DNA of 64,000 nt from Pseudoselenomonas ruminis (GCF_008271295.1 NZ_VTOY01000011.1:1-64000); one strand, 5' to 3'; positions 27,058-36,701 are shown, counted from the first letter of the stretch. The notes: generated by a model not told the origin, from the sequence alone. Translations and numbers: made by a program.

Positions 27058-27819
27058 ATGAAAATTGACCGTATTCAACAAATCCATGAGCTCTTGAAGC
27101 GCAATCACAGCGTCTCCCTCAATGACCTCTGCGACAACTTCGGAGTCTCCAAAAACACCATCCGCCGGGATGTTGCCGAACTGGAAGCCAGTGGCATCGT
27201 CAAGAAAGTCTACGGGGGCATCGTGCTGGCCGACGAAGAAACCGGCGCACCGGAACCCTTCGCCTACCGCGAAGGACGAAATGTCGATGCCAAGAAATTG
27301 GTAGCCGAAGCCGCCGCCGCCCAGGTACAGGACGGCGATGTCATCTACATCGACTCCGGTACCACCACCATGCACATGATTCCCTATCTGGTAAAACGGC
27401 GGTATCTTACGATTGTAACCGCCAGCGTCCATGTCATAAATGCTGCCGGCAGTTATCCCGGCCTTAACATCATCGCCACTGGCGGCACCCTCTACATGCC
27501 CTCCAACGCCTTTGTCGGCCCCAGTGTTCTCGCCGCCCTGCAGAACTACAACTTGTCAAAAATCTTCTTAGCCAGCACGGGCATATCCATCGCCCATGGC
27601 GCCACCAATGCTTCGCCGCTGGAATGTGAAATCAAGCGCAGCCTGTCCCAAAAGAATGCCGAAACCTTCCTGCTGGTGGACAGCAGCAAATTCGGCAAAG
27701 CCTCCCTCATGACGTATTGCCAGCTCTCAGACCTCAATGCCCTCATCACGGAAAAAGAACCCGCCAAGGAATATGTCGACTACTTTGAAAAGCACAATGT
27801 ACGGCTGATACTGCCATGA
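27058..27819 (+). CDS. DeoR-family regulator, probable inositol-operon repressor
   Basis: 253 residues. N-terminal winged helix-turn-helix typical of DeoR (RIQQIHELLKRNHSVSLNDL, then FGVSKNTIRRDVAELE), and a C-terminal sugar-phosphate-sensing domain with YIDSGTTTMHMIPYL and FVGPSVLAAL. In B. subtilis the inositol repressor IolR is also a DeoR protein that senses DKG-6-phosphate, so the same role here is likely (inference). It is divergent from the adh-iol operon. The ATG at 27058 follows GAGGTGG by 7 bases; the GTG at 27049 overlaps that site and is unlikely. Confidence 0.88.
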   Translation: MKIDRIQQIHELLKRNHSVSLNDLCDNFGVSKNTIRRDVAELEASGIVKKVYGGIVLADEETGAPEPFAYREGRNVDAKKLVAEAAAAQVQDGDVIYIDSGTTTMHMIPYLVKRRYLTIVTASVHVINAAGSYPGLNIIATGGTLYMPSNAFVGPSVLAALQNYNLSKIFLASTGISIAHGATNASPLECEIKRSLSQKNAETFLLVDSSKFGKASLMTYCQLSDLNALITEKEPAKEYVDYFEKHNVRLILP

Positions 27820-27824
27820 TGCCA

Positions 27825-27867
27825 TAAAAAACGGCTATTGCCCCGTTCCGGGCAATAGCCGTTTTTA
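27825..27867. terminator. Bidirectional terminator
   Basis: AAAAACGGCTATTGCCC pairs with GGGCAATAGCCGTTTTT over a 6-base loop, between the convergent DeoR-type and diguanylate cyclase genes. Confidence 0.85.
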
Positions 27868-29490
27868 GTTTACAGATTCGCCATCTGTCAGGCATACGCG
27901 ATTGCGGCCGCTGTTTTTAGCCTGATACAGTGCCGTATCGGCACGCTTGAAAAGTGCCTCCGGCCTGTCGCCTGCTTCCTGCCAGACCGCAATGCCAATA
28001 CTGCAGGTAATCCATTTGCCTGCTATTTCCGTTTGTCCAATTCGCCGGCGTATTTTTTCCGCCAGCGCCAGGACCTCATCCCTATCCGTCGCATTGACAA
28101 CGACCATGAATTCTTCGCCGCCCCAACGGATGCAGTGACTGTACTGCCCCAACTCCGATTGAACCACCTTGGAAAAGGCCATCAGCACAGCATCACCAGT
28201 TTTATGGCCATAGGTATCATTCACTTGCTTGAAGTGGTCAATATCCAGCATCAACAGAGCCAGCACGCCCCCTGACAGCTGTACCCTGGCAATGCCCGCC
28301 GCTAACAGCGATTTCAACCGATTCCGGTTAAAACACCCCGTCAAAGCATCGATATCCGACCGCCGCCGGGCCAAAGCTGCCTTTTGCTCCAGCCCCGCAG
28401 TCCGCCGTTCGAGCATTTGCCTTTGCCGCAGCTGCCCCCGCATGATTTCAATGACAAAAAATGCGAATCCATAAACGGCCAGTGGCGTGATAAACGTCCG
28501 CCATGGCAGCAAATGAAAATGACCGGTCAAGCCATCAAAGACGCCAAATACTGTGAACATACACGTAGGCAGCAGCACGGCCCGGCAAAGATAATCTCCC
28601 TGTCTGGCCGCTTTCAGTACCCAGACCATAGCCGCCAAACCGCCGATTCCCATCAACGGATAGTAAAGCGCCATCAATCCATTCATGGTATGAAACCCAG
28701 CCAATTCCCCCGTCATAGCGGCCAAAAACAGCAGCAGCGCTGCCCTCACAATCCATTTCATATGCGCATAGGGTTTGTTCCGCAGCAATTCAGCGAGGAT
28801 AAGATACGATGACACTGGGAGCAGATAGGCCAAAATGCCAGCACAATACCACCAAAAGGCCGGATTATCCAGCAGGATATATTTGAAATAAGACACGCTG
28901 ATCAGCCAGCCGAAAAACGCCAGCATAAACAAGCTGATAAATCCATAAAGGCGTTTCACTCCATGAAAATAAAAATACTGATAAACCGCCATAATGACGA
29001 GGATAATAAACGCCACTGGCAGCGCCAGTATTACCGGTATATCAAAATAGTAGAGCCGCTTAATCTGTTCCAGCTCACTATCCAGGAAAAACATATTGAA
29101 GAAACCCGGATTATGCTGCGAATTGCCATACAGCTCCACCAATAACGGTTCCGGCCCCTGGAATTCCGGCAATTTCACCACATGCAGAACCGCCCCTTCG
29201 TCAAACCGGACCGGTGCAAACGAGCCCCTTTCATAAAGCAGTTCGCCCTTGAACCAAATCCTTACCGCCTGATTCGTAGTCATGAACATCAGCGTATCCC
29301 GTTCCGGGCAGTCAGCCTGAAGCATCGTCGACAGCCGGCAGTCTTCCCCGCTTTCCAGCTGATACTGCCAATCATCAGCCAAAGCGGCAGCATGAACTGG
29401 CGAAAGACTGCTCCAAAGCAACAACAGCAGCAGGCAGCATCTTTTTATTTTCTCCGCGAGCGGCTCCCGAAATTTTATCCTGCGCATCAT
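27865..29490 (-). CDS. Membrane diguanylate cyclase (GGDEF) A
   Basis: About 541 residues. A signal-like hydrophobic segment near the N-terminus (CCLLLLLLWSS, cleavage near VHA) is followed by an extracytoplasmic beta-rich domain of ~130 residues, about seven transmembrane segments (roughly 150-360), a short coiled coil and a C-terminal GGDEF domain. The active-site motif is RWGGEEF; MLDIDHFKQVNDTYGHKTGD and RADTALYQAKNSGRN are intact, so it should make cyclic-di-GMP from GTP. The inhibitory RxxD site five residues before GGEEF is absent. The layout resembles 7TMR-DISM sensors. Third of three tandem paralogues; 15 bases from gene B. Confidence 0.88.
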   Translation of the reverse strand: MMRRIKFREPLAEKIKRCCLLLLLLWSSLSPVHAAALADDWQYQLESGEDCRLSTMLQADCPERDTLMFMTTNQAVRIWFKGELLYERGSFAPVRFDEGAVLHVVKLPEFQGPEPLLVELYGNSQHNPGFFNMFFLDSELEQIKRLYYFDIPVILALPVAFIILVIMAVYQYFYFHGVKRLYGFISLFMLAFFGWLISVSYFKYILLDNPAFWWYCAGILAYLLPVSSYLILAELLRNKPYAHMKWIVRAALLLFLAAMTGELAGFHTMNGLMALYYPLMGIGGLAAMVWVLKAARQGDYLCRAVLLPTCMFTVFGVFDGLTGHFHLLPWRTFITPLAVYGFAFFVIEIMRGQLRQRQMLERRTAGLEQKAALARRRSDIDALTGCFNRNRLKSLLAAGIARVQLSGGVLALLMLDIDHFKQVNDTYGHKTGDAVLMAFSKVVQSELGQYSHCIRWGGEEFMVVVNATDRDEVLALAEKIRRRIGQTEIAGKWITCSIGIAVWQEAGDRPEALFKRADTALYQAKNSGRNRVCLTDGESVN

Positions 29491-29505
29491 AGCACTCACT
29501 TCATC

Positions 29506-31077
29506 TTATTCCTGCATCACACAATTCCTGCCTTCATGCTTGGCCCGGTACAGGGCATCATCCATGCGGCGGAATAAATCAATATCGCTGTCCGCATCAC
29601 CATGCCAATGAGCCACCCCAATGCTGACAGTAATCTGCCGTTCAGGCAAAATCTCTGCTTGCTCCACCGACTGGCGGATATTTTCGGCTAGTGCCAGGAC
29701 AGCCGCTTCCTCATCGTCCGGGCAGTAGACAACGAACTCCTCACCGCCCCATCGGAAGAAGCAATGATTTTTATCCAATTTCTCCCGCACCAAAAGCGAA
29801 AATTTCCTTAAGACCTTATCGCCGCTGTCATGTCCGAGCCTATCATTGACCTCCTTAAAATAATCGATATCCAGCATGATCATCGAAAATTTTTCTTCGT
29901 GCCGCTGCTGCATAAACCGGTCAAAGGCCGTGCGATTGCGGCAGCCCGTCAACGTATCCAGCTCGGATTTCTCGATTGCCAGCGCAATTTCATATTCCAA
30001 TTTGTTCGCATGTTCCTGCATCTTTCGTTCCCGCAGCAATTGCTCCCGCAGCATGCAAACCACAAAAGCCGCTAAGAAGTACACACAAACGGGCACGAGA
30101 TACGTCTTCCAAGGCATAAGCGGCAAAAACTGGTTTACGCCATCCAGCGCGCCTACCAGGCAAAAGCTAAGCATCGGCCCCATCGCATACCGCGAATAAT
30201 GATTTTGATATTTGCGTGCCGACAGCAGTAAACACCCCAGCACATAAAACTGGCAAGGGACTATCAACAGATAATACAGATACAAACCATAACTAAAGCC
30301 CGGCCAACCGAAAAGCTCCAGGACGAATGCCGATAAGGCCAGGATTGCGTATATCCCGATTACAGGACAAATTTTCCGTTTGAATTCCGGCTCCACGATT
30401 TGATACAGCACAAAATTCCCCATAACCGGCAAAAGATAAATAACCACCTGCGATATCAGCCACCACCAAGCCGGCCAGTCAAAAAAGAGCTGCACCGTAT
30501 GCGAAAGACTGATGCTAAGTACACTCATCAGCAGCAAAAGCCCCAGCAGACTGATATCGAGCTGTTTCCACGCCGCCTGCTGGAAATAATACATGAGGAT
30601 AATCAGCGTCAGCAGCAAAGCCCCCGGCAGGGACAACACATAGGGAAGGTCGTACAGAAAAACCTTGCCGGCCTGCACTTTGGCCGTATCCAGGCTAAAC
30701 TCGGAAAAACAGCCCCAGTCAAAACTCCGCTCTCCCCAAAGCTCCACCTGCAGCTGTTCCGGCTGGGTGATTTTCGGAAGCTTCACCAGATGCCAGCGCC
30801 GTCCATACGACGTCAACAGCCTGTCCTCCTGTTGTTCCTGCGCATAAATCAGCTGATTTCCCACGCTTATGCGGACATTCTGGCCGCTGGTCTGGAAGAA
30901 CAACGTATCTTTCCCCGGCTCATCCGGTGACAGCATGACCGAGAACCCCACGCCATTCTCAAAGCTGCGATAGTGCCAATCGTCCTGTATTGCTGCCAGT
31001 TCTCCTGTAGCCGGCTGACTGACGGCAGATAAAAAAAAGAACAGGAGCCTGATTGCCAGCGTAACTGCGCGCTTCAT
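29506..31077 (-). CDS. Membrane diguanylate cyclase (GGDEF) B
   Basis: About 523 residues from ATG 31077, which follows AGGAGG by 7 bases. Same architecture as its neighbours: signal peptide (LAIRLLFFFLSAVSQPATG), extracytoplasmic domain with WHLVKLPKI, about seven membrane helices, and a GGDEF domain with MLDIDYFKEVNDRLGHDSGD, active-site RWGGEEF and DDALYRAKHEGRN. No RxxD inhibitory site. Sequence similarity to genes A and C in the linker and catalytic parts indicates local duplication; the extracytoplasmic parts have diverged more, suggesting different signals. Confidence 0.88.
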   Translation of the reverse strand: MKRAVTLAIRLLFFFLSAVSQPATGELAAIQDDWHYRSFENGVGFSVMLSPDEPGKDTLFFQTSGQNVRISVGNQLIYAQEQQEDRLLTSYGRRWHLVKLPKITQPEQLQVELWGERSFDWGCFSEFSLDTAKVQAGKVFLYDLPYVLSLPGALLLTLIILMYYFQQAAWKQLDISLLGLLLLMSVLSISLSHTVQLFFDWPAWWWLISQVVIYLLPVMGNFVLYQIVEPEFKRKICPVIGIYAILALSAFVLELFGWPGFSYGLYLYYLLIVPCQFYVLGCLLLSARKYQNHYSRYAMGPMLSFCLVGALDGVNQFLPLMPWKTYLVPVCVYFLAAFVVCMLREQLLRERKMQEHANKLEYEIALAIEKSELDTLTGCRNRTAFDRFMQQRHEEKFSMIMLDIDYFKEVNDRLGHDSGDKVLRKFSLLVREKLDKNHCFFRWGGEEFVVYCPDDEEAAVLALAENIRQSVEQAEILPERQITVSIGVAHWHGDADSDIDLFRRMDDALYRAKHEGRNCVMQE

Positions 31078-31186
31078 ATCAAAACCTCCTGTTCCCATCT
31101 GCTAAACGTATTAAAATCACTTTCACTACATTAGCTGATAAGCAACATTTTGTCAAGGAATTTCCTTATTTATCAAGACTAAAGTC

Positions 31187-32875
31187 CTACGCTTCCACAG
31201 CACAACAGACCATATTCCGGCCATTCCGTTTGGCCGTATAAAGTGCTGTATCCACCCGTTTTAACAACGCTGTGGCAGTGTCACCACTTCCCTGCCAGGA
31301 CGCCACACCAATACTGCAGGTAATCCGCTGCCGCGGAAAAATATCCGAATAAGCCACCTGCCGCCGCAATCGCTCTGCTACCAGCTGCGCTTCGTCTTTC
31401 GAGCAGCCGCGGCATACCAGAATGAATTCTTCGCCGCCCCAGCGCACAAACACATCCGATTTTTTGATATTATCACGGATAAGCCCGGCAAAGGATGCCA
31501 GGACTTCATCGCCTGCATCATGACCATAGCTGTCATTGATTCGCTTGAAAAAATCAATATCCAGCATGATGAGTGAGAAGGTCTCCTTCTCCTCACGATG
31601 ACGGCTGATTTCCGTCTCGAGTACCGCATCCAGGCGATTCCGGTTATAACAATGGGTCAGCCGGTCGGTTTCCGACCGTTCCACCGCCTCTGCCATCGCA
31701 TCGGCAAGCCCCGCCGCCCGTATCGCCAGCGACCGTTCCCGCCGAATCTGCTGCCGCACAATATAAAGCACAAAAATGCCAATCGTGAACGTACCATAAG
31801 GAAGCAGCGACCCGCTTTCCGGCAGCCAGAAAAAATGGCCAAAAGCACCATCCAGCGTACCCATAACAAGCATTGCCACCAACGACGGCAGCAGGGCCCG
31901 GCAGTAATAATTGCCCCGGATTGCCGAGCGGATCGTCCAATAAGCAACCAGCCCCTCCAAAACCGGCAGCAGGATATAAAAAACCGAAGCACAGGCATCC
32001 AAACCATTCAGCCCGACCAGTTCTGCCAGCAGCGCAGTCAGAAACAGTGCGGCAAAGGCCAATACCGTCAGCCACGTCCGCCGCCGGTACTGCCGGTCAA
32101 TGACCCGATAGATAATCAGATTGGCCAAAATCGGCAACATATAGGCATTGATGCGCAGCAGAAACCACCAGAACACCGGCGCATCCAAAAACAACTGCTT
32201 CGTATTCAATACGCACATCATCCAGCTGACAAAACAGCCGATAAACAAAATAATCTGCGTATAAAGCGATTTTGGTGCAGTCGGACTCATGTAATACATC
32301 ATCATGATAAAAATCATAAAGATGCCCAGCGGGATATTGGCGATATACGGAATATCCCGCCGCAGGATTGTCGCCATCTGCGTCACACTGGATTCCAGCT
32401 GGATGGTGCCAAAATTGCCCAAGCAAAACGGATTGTCAGAACGCGTACGTATCAATAGCGTCCTGCCTTCATAATCCGGCGGCAGCGTCACCATATGCCA
32501 GCGCTGTCCATACGACATCGGCCCCTGCTCCATATCGCCGTAGCTGTAGATTTTCTGGTCATCCAGCCAAATCTCAAAATTTTGACCGGTTACATTGAAT
32601 AAGAGAGTCGCATCATGGACCGCTTCCTCCGGAAGCGTTGTCCGCAGCCATAAATATTGCGTCCCCTTCGCAAATGGCGGCTGCCCCGGAGGTTGGAAGG
32701 GCCTCCACGCCCCTGCACATTCCGGGTCATCCTGCCAATACCACTGCCCATCCAATTTCATCGCCTGGCAACACGGCATCATAGCCAGCAGGCAAAGGAT
32801 GAGCGCCCACCAAAAGCCCATCATGCTCCACCAGTTTTGCCATCGTCTTTTCCCACATATATCCGCCTTAACCAA
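31187..32875 (-). CDS. Membrane diguanylate cyclase (GGDEF) C
   Basis: 562 residues. N-terminal basic region and signal-like helix (GFWWALILCLLAMMPCCQA), extracytoplasmic domain with RWHMVTLPPDYEGRTLLIR, multiple membrane helices and a GGDEF domain with MLDIDFFKRINDSYGHDAGD, RWGGEEF and DTALYTAKRNGRN. At the I-site position it has KKSD rather than RxxD. A TTG start with AAGGGG six bases upstream gives this frame; an internal ATG pair (MMGFWW) is the alternative. About 110 bases separate it from gene B and 60 from the pfkA stop codon, with a terminator between. Confidence 0.85.
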   Translation of the reverse strand: MVKADICGKRRWQNWWSMMGFWWALILCLLAMMPCCQAMKLDGQWYWQDDPECAGAWRPFQPPGQPPFAKGTQYLWLRTTLPEEAVHDATLLFNVTGQNFEIWLDDQKIYSYGDMEQGPMSYGQRWHMVTLPPDYEGRTLLIRTRSDNPFCLGNFGTIQLESSVTQMATILRRDIPYIANIPLGIFMIFIMMMYYMSPTAPKSLYTQIILFIGCFVSWMMCVLNTKQLFLDAPVFWWFLLRINAYMLPILANLIIYRVIDRQYRRRTWLTVLAFAALFLTALLAELVGLNGLDACASVFYILLPVLEGLVAYWTIRSAIRGNYYCRALLPSLVAMLVMGTLDGAFGHFFWLPESGSLLPYGTFTIGIFVLYIVRQQIRRERSLAIRAAGLADAMAEAVERSETDRLTHCYNRNRLDAVLETEISRHREEKETFSLIMLDIDFFKRINDSYGHDAGDEVLASFAGLIRDNIKKSDVFVRWGGEEFILVCRGCSKDEAQLVAERLRRQVAYSDIFPRQRITCSIGVASWQGSGDTATALLKRVDTALYTAKRNGRNMVCCAVEA

Positions 32876-32891
32876 TTCGATCCCCTTCTGT

Positions 32892-32923
32892 AAAAAAGCC
32901 CCACTGTTTCCAGTGAGGCTTTT
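32892..32923 (-). terminator. Terminator of pfkA
   Basis: AAAAGCCCCACTG pairs with CAGTGAGGCTTTT over a TTTC loop; on the minus strand a T-run follows. Twelve bases past the pfkA stop. Confidence 0.85.
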
Positions 32924-32935
32924 GAATAGTTCTGA

Positions 32936-33901
32936 TTATGCAAGGACGCGGGCCAGGCGAACCAGCTCCGGATCCAGCGTCTTTTTGTTGTTGACGGCAT
33001 CAAACAGGTTTACACCGACGACTTTGCCCTCATTGAAACCGAATACAATATTCGTTGCACCAGAAATGATGGCAAGAGCAGCTTTTTCCCCCAGCATCGA
33101 AGCCTTCATGCGGTCTTCAACCGTCGGCGAGCCCCCACGCTGGATATGACCGAGAACCGATACACGGGTATCAATGCCCGTCTTCTCCTCAACGACTTTG
33201 CCAAGGCCAACTGCAGAACCAGCGCCTTCGGCAACAACGATAATGCTGTAGCGCTTGCCGGCATCATACATTGCCTTGAGTTCATGGCACATCTCATCCA
33301 GGTCGTATTTAACTTCCGGTACGAGAACGTACTCAGCACCGCCGGCGATACCAGCCATCATAGCCAGCCAGCCAGAATTGCGGCCCATGACCTCAACGAG
33401 CATGATGCGGCGATGAGCCGAAGCCGTATCGCGCAGCTTGTTGATGGCATCGACAATCGTATTGGCGGCCGTATCGCAGCCAATCGTGTAGTCCATACCC
33501 CAGACATCGTTATCAATTGTGCCCGGCAGGCCGACAATCGGCAGGCCCGTTTCCTTAGAGAGCAGGCTGCCGCCCGTGAGGCTGCCATCGCCACCGATGA
33601 TTACAAGACCCTCGATACCGCGTTTCACCAGGTTATCAAAGCCCTTCTTACGGCCTTCCGGCGTCTTGAATTCCATGCAGCGAGCCGTTCCGAGGAACGT
33701 GCCGCCACGCTGGATGAGGTCACTTACGCTGCGGCTCGTGAGCTGGACGATATCATCATCAACCATCCCCTGATAGCCGTTGTTAATGCCATAAACCTCA
33801 ATACCTTCGTAAAGTGCCGTACGGACAACAGCACGGGCAGCTGCGTTCATTCCCGGGCTGTCGCCACCGGACGTCATTACCGCAATTGCTTTTTTAATCA
33901 T
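32936..33901 (-). CDS. pfkA: ATP-dependent 6-phosphofructokinase
   Basis: Commits fructose-6-phosphate to glycolysis. 321 residues, the standard bacterial length. Seen: AVMTSGGDSPGMNAAARAVV at the N-terminus, IIGGDGSLTGG (ATP site), GTIDNDVWGMDYTIGCDTA with the catalytic TIDND, MGRNSGWLA and LGHIQRGGSPT. The glycine at GGDG in the ATP loop agrees with ATP rather than PPi use. It has its own promoter and terminator and lies immediately downstream of the PTS operon's terminator, so it can be expressed independently of the PTS. Confidence 0.96.
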   Translation of the reverse strand: MIKKAIAVMTSGGDSPGMNAAARAVVRTALYEGIEVYGINNGYQGMVDDDIVQLTSRSVSDLIQRGGTFLGTARCMEFKTPEGRKKGFDNLVKRGIEGLVIIGGDGSLTGGSLLSKETGLPIVGLPGTIDNDVWGMDYTIGCDTAANTIVDAINKLRDTASAHRRIMLVEVMGRNSGWLAMMAGIAGGAEYVLVPEVKYDLDEMCHELKAMYDAGKRYSIIVVAEGAGSAVGLGKVVEEKTGIDTRVSVLGHIQRGGSPTVEDRMKASMLGEKAALAIISGATNIVFGFNEGKVVGVNLFDAVNNKKTLDPELVRLARVLA

Positions 33902-33933
33902 GGAAACATCTCTCCTATAAAACTATGAAAAAC

Positions 33934-33995
33934 TAATAAATATTTATTATCAAACCATACTACTTTATTTTACGAAACTCAGCCATAAAAGTAAA
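33934..33995 (-). promoter_or_regulatory. pfkA promoter and palindrome
   Basis: On the minus strand TTTACT (33990-33995), 17 bases, TAAAAT (33967-33972). Downstream of it is a 16-bp perfect palindrome TAATAAATATTTATTA (33934-33949), a possible operator. Confidence 0.55.
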
Positions 33996-34007
33996 GTATT
34001 TCATAAG

Positions 34008-34033
34008 AAAAAGGAGCCGAAAATCAGCTCCTT
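34008..34033 (-). terminator. Terminator of the mannose-type PTS operon
   Basis: AAGGAGC/GCTCCTT stem with loop, T-run on the minus strand, about 22 bases past the IID stop codon. Confidence 0.8.
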
Positions 34034-34054
34034 TCTCAATTTTGTAACGATGTT

Positions 34055-34879
34055 TTATTTTACGTTCATGATGCCGAGGGCATAGCAGATGATACCAACT
34101 GCGAACAGACCGAAAATAATCGTGATAGCACTGACTTTGCGTTTGAGGAGTGCCATGCAGGCAAACGTCATGAGCAGTGGAACAAGACCCGGCATGAGCT
34201 GGTCGAGGATCCCCTGAACCGTCGTAACAACATGCTCGCCTTTGGCGTTCGTGATTTCCGAAACGACAACCGGGATGTTGACCGACGTCCATTTGTTAAC
34301 GAGCGCACCCATGACAAACAGACCGAGGATGGAAGCACCTTCCGTAATCTTCTGGAGCTTGTTGCCAGCGATATCTTTGACGATATCCGTACCTTTGGCA
34401 TAGCCGTATTTGATGCCGTACCAGCGAACTGCCAGACGAATGGCATTGAACAGAACGAAGAACAGGATCGGGCCGATGATGCTGCCCGTCAGTGCGAAGG
34501 ATGCACCAAGAGCTGCCGTGATCGGACGGAGCGTGCCCCAGAAAATCGGGTCACCGACACCAGCCAGCGGGCCCATCATACCGACTTTGATACCGTTGAT
34601 AACACCGTCTTCGATCGGTGCACCGTTAGCTTTTTTCTCCTCAAGAGCAGCCGTGATACCGATGATCGGTGCCGTTACGAATGGCTGCGTGTTATAGAAC
34701 TCGAGGTGACGTTTGATCGCTTTTTTGAGCTCCTCGCCCTCATAGAGACGGCGAAGGATTGGTACCATGCCGAAGCAGTAACCCAAACCCTGCATACGCT
34801 CCATGTTCCAGGATGCCTGCAGGAAGTTAGAACGGACGAATGTCCAGAAAAAATCGCTGGAAGTAATTTTCTTTTCCAT
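34055..34879 (-). CDS. manZ: PTS mannose-family IID component
   Basis: Membrane subunit of the mannose-type PTS permease, which with IIC forms the sugar channel. 274 residues with the family start SDFFWTFVRSNFLQASWNME and RMQGLGYCFGMVP, the conserved GPLAGVGDPIFWGTLRP, and C-terminal membrane segments. 25 bases downstream of IIC, last gene of the operon. Sugar specificity (mannose, glucose, fructose, galactosamine) cannot be read from this subunit with confidence. Confidence 0.93.
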   Translation of the reverse strand: MEKKITSSDFFWTFVRSNFLQASWNMERMQGLGYCFGMVPILRRLYEGEELKKAIKRHLEFYNTQPFVTAPIIGITAALEEKKANGAPIEDGVINGIKVGMMGPLAGVGDPIFWGTLRPITAALGASFALTGSIIGPILFFVLFNAIRLAVRWYGIKYGYAKGTDIVKDIAGNKLQKITEGASILGLFVMGALVNKWTSVNIPVVVSEITNAKGEHVVTTVQGILDQLMPGLVPLLMTFACMALLKRKVSAITIIFGLFAVGIICYALGIMNVK

Positions 34880-34904
34880 TATGTATATCCTCCTCTACTC
34901 GCGC

Positions 34905-35708
34905 TTAGTCAAGTTCGTCGTCAAGATCGTCGTCAGAGCTGGATGCTGCTGCGGCTGCTGGAGCTGCGGCTACTGCCTGATATTTCGGGTTCAGCTGGAT
35001 GTAGACAACAGCGGCTACCAGGCCGATAACACCGAGAGCAACGAGGTTGAAGTTCGTGAAAGCTGCTACAACGAAACCGAGGAAGAAGAACGGCATGAGG
35101 TACTGAGCGCCCATCATGTTGATGACCATTGCATAACCTACGACAACGATGAAGCCGCCAGCGACCTGAAGACCACCGGAAATGACCGGCGGAATAGCAC
35201 TCAGCATGTTCTCAACAGCACCCGTACCAACCGTCATAGCGACGAGCAGAGCCGGTATACCAACGCGGAGACCCTGCAGAATCAAAGCGCCGTAGTTGCA
35301 CAGATCGATACCAAAAAGATTCCCCTCTTCTGCGTAATCGTCTGCTTTGTGCTGGAACACGACGGAAACCGTCTTACAAATGATTGCCAGTACCTGACCA
35401 GCAGCAGCCAGCGGCATGGCAATTGCGATACCAGTTGCCACGTCCTGATGGCTGGCAATAACCAGAATCGTCGAAATAACCGAAGCCAGTGCAGCATCCG
35501 GTGCGATTGCAGCACCGATGTTCATCCAGCCCAGTGCCATCATTTCGAGGGTACCACCGATGATAATACCAGTCGTCATATCACCAAGAATAAGGCCAGT
35601 GACCGTGCAGGCAATCAGCGGACGGTGCGTCTGCATCTCGTCCAGGCAGGACCCCATGCCTGCGATTGTCGCGAAGATAAAGATAAGCAGGATTTGAATA
35701 GAGCTCAT
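34905..35708 (-). CDS. manY: PTS mannose-family IIC component
   Basis: Membrane permease subunit with about 8 hydrophobic segments; 267 residues. It has the IIC landmarks GLILGDMTTGIIIGGTLEMMAL followed by GWMNIGAAIAPDAALASVIS. The C-terminal tail is alanine-rich and then very acidic (SSDDDLDDELD), an unusual ending for this subunit. About 85 bases separate it from IIB upstream. Confidence 0.92.
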   Translation of the reverse strand: MSSIQILLIFIFATIAGMGSCLDEMQTHRPLIACTVTGLILGDMTTGIIIGGTLEMMALGWMNIGAAIAPDAALASVISTILVIASHQDVATGIAIAMPLAAAGQVLAIICKTVSVVFQHKADDYAEEGNLFGIDLCNYGALILQGLRVGIPALLVAMTVGTGAVENMLSAIPPVISGGLQVAGGFIVVVGYAMVINMMGAQYLMPFFFLGFVVAAFTNFNLVALGVIGLVAAVVYIQLNPKYQAVAAAPAAAAASSSDDDLDDELD

Positions 35709-35793
35709 TGTTTATTCCCTCCATTATGTAATATGAAATTCCCCAGGGAAGAAGCCGCCCCATACAGCTTCCTCCCTTCTATGAAGAATATCC

Positions 35794-36270
35794 TTATTTC
35801 AGGACATCCATCAGCATAACTTTCTTATCCGTATCAACTTTACGGATTTCCAGCTCGATGCCTTTCTCGTTGAGTTTCTTGAAGGACTCGATATCCTTGT
35901 CATCAACGGAAACAGCACCGGTAATCTGGTGTTTGCCTTCCTTGAAGCTCATGCCGCCAATGTTGACGCTCTTGATGTCAACGCCATGTTCAACCAGGTA
36001 CAGAACGCTGGTCGGGTTCGTGAACAGCAGCAGGCATTTTTCGTTCTCATATTTCGGATTTTCATAAACGCGGATAGCTTTGTCGAGGTCAACGACATGG
36101 GATTTGATACCAGCCGGAGCAACCTGTTTCAAAAGCGTTGCGCGAATCGTGTCTTTTGCGACCTCATCATCGCAGACGATGATGCGCTGGCAGCCCGTTA
36201 CCTTCGACCAAACCGTGGCAACCTGGCCATGAATCAGACGGTCATCAATTCTTGCTAAAACGATATTCAT
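35794..36270 (-). CDS. PTS mannose-family IIB component
   Basis: Cytoplasmic phosphotransfer protein, here a separate polypeptide rather than fused to IIA. 158 residues. The phosphorylated histidine is in IDDRLIHGQVATVW (about residue 15). It takes phosphate from IIA and gives it to the sugar during transport. Its start codon overlaps the end of the IIA gene by one base, so the pair is translationally coupled. Confidence 0.93.
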   Translation of the reverse strand: MNIVLARIDDRLIHGQVATVWSKVTGCQRIIVCDDEVAKDTIRATLLKQVAPAGIKSHVVDLDKAIRVYENPKYENEKCLLLFTNPTSVLYLVEHGVDIKSVNIGGMSFKEGKHQITGAVSVDDKDIESFKKLNEKGIELEIRKVDTDKKVMLMDVLK

Positions 36271-36701
36271 TATAAATCCTCCTCTTCATCATCGGAAATC
36301 TGGCTTGCGTGGAACGTCTGCGTGCCGTTCTTGCCGGCTTCAACAGCTTTCTCCATCAATGCCTTGATATCCGAACCATCATCCATCATCTGAGCGCTGC
36401 ACATCTCGATAAGCATCGGCAGATTGACGCCCGTTACAATGCCGTAGTTCTCATTGCCGATAACCAGACGGCAGGCTGCGTTGTACGGGCTGCCGCCGAA
36501 CAGGTCGTTCAGGAACAGGACACCGCCATCGCAATCGAGCTCTGCAATAGCAGCCTCGTATTTCTTGACGACGTCATCCGGACCCTCGCCCGGAATCAGC
36601 GTTACGGCACGAACATTTTTCTGTTCGCCGCAGATCATCTCGCAGGACTTCAAAAGTTCCTGTGCAAAAATACCATGTGTTCCAACAATAATACCAAACA
36701 T
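36270..36701 (-). CDS. PTS mannose-family IIA component
   Basis: Cytoplasmic phosphocarrier receiving phosphate from HPr. 143 residues. Active-site histidine in GIIVGTHGIFAQELLKS (about residue 9); FLNDLFGGSPYNAA is the conserved loop of EIIA-Man. First gene of the operon IIA-IIB-IIC-IID, with an AAGGAGG ribosome-binding site and a sigma-54 promoter about 90 bases upstream. Confidence 0.93.
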   Translation of the reverse strand: MFGIIVGTHGIFAQELLKSCEMICGEQKNVRAVTLIPGEGPDDVVKKYEAAIAELDCDGGVLFLNDLFGGSPYNAACRLVIGNENYGIVTGVNLPMLIEMCSAQMMDDGSDIKALMEKAVEAGKNGTQTFHASQISDDEEEDL

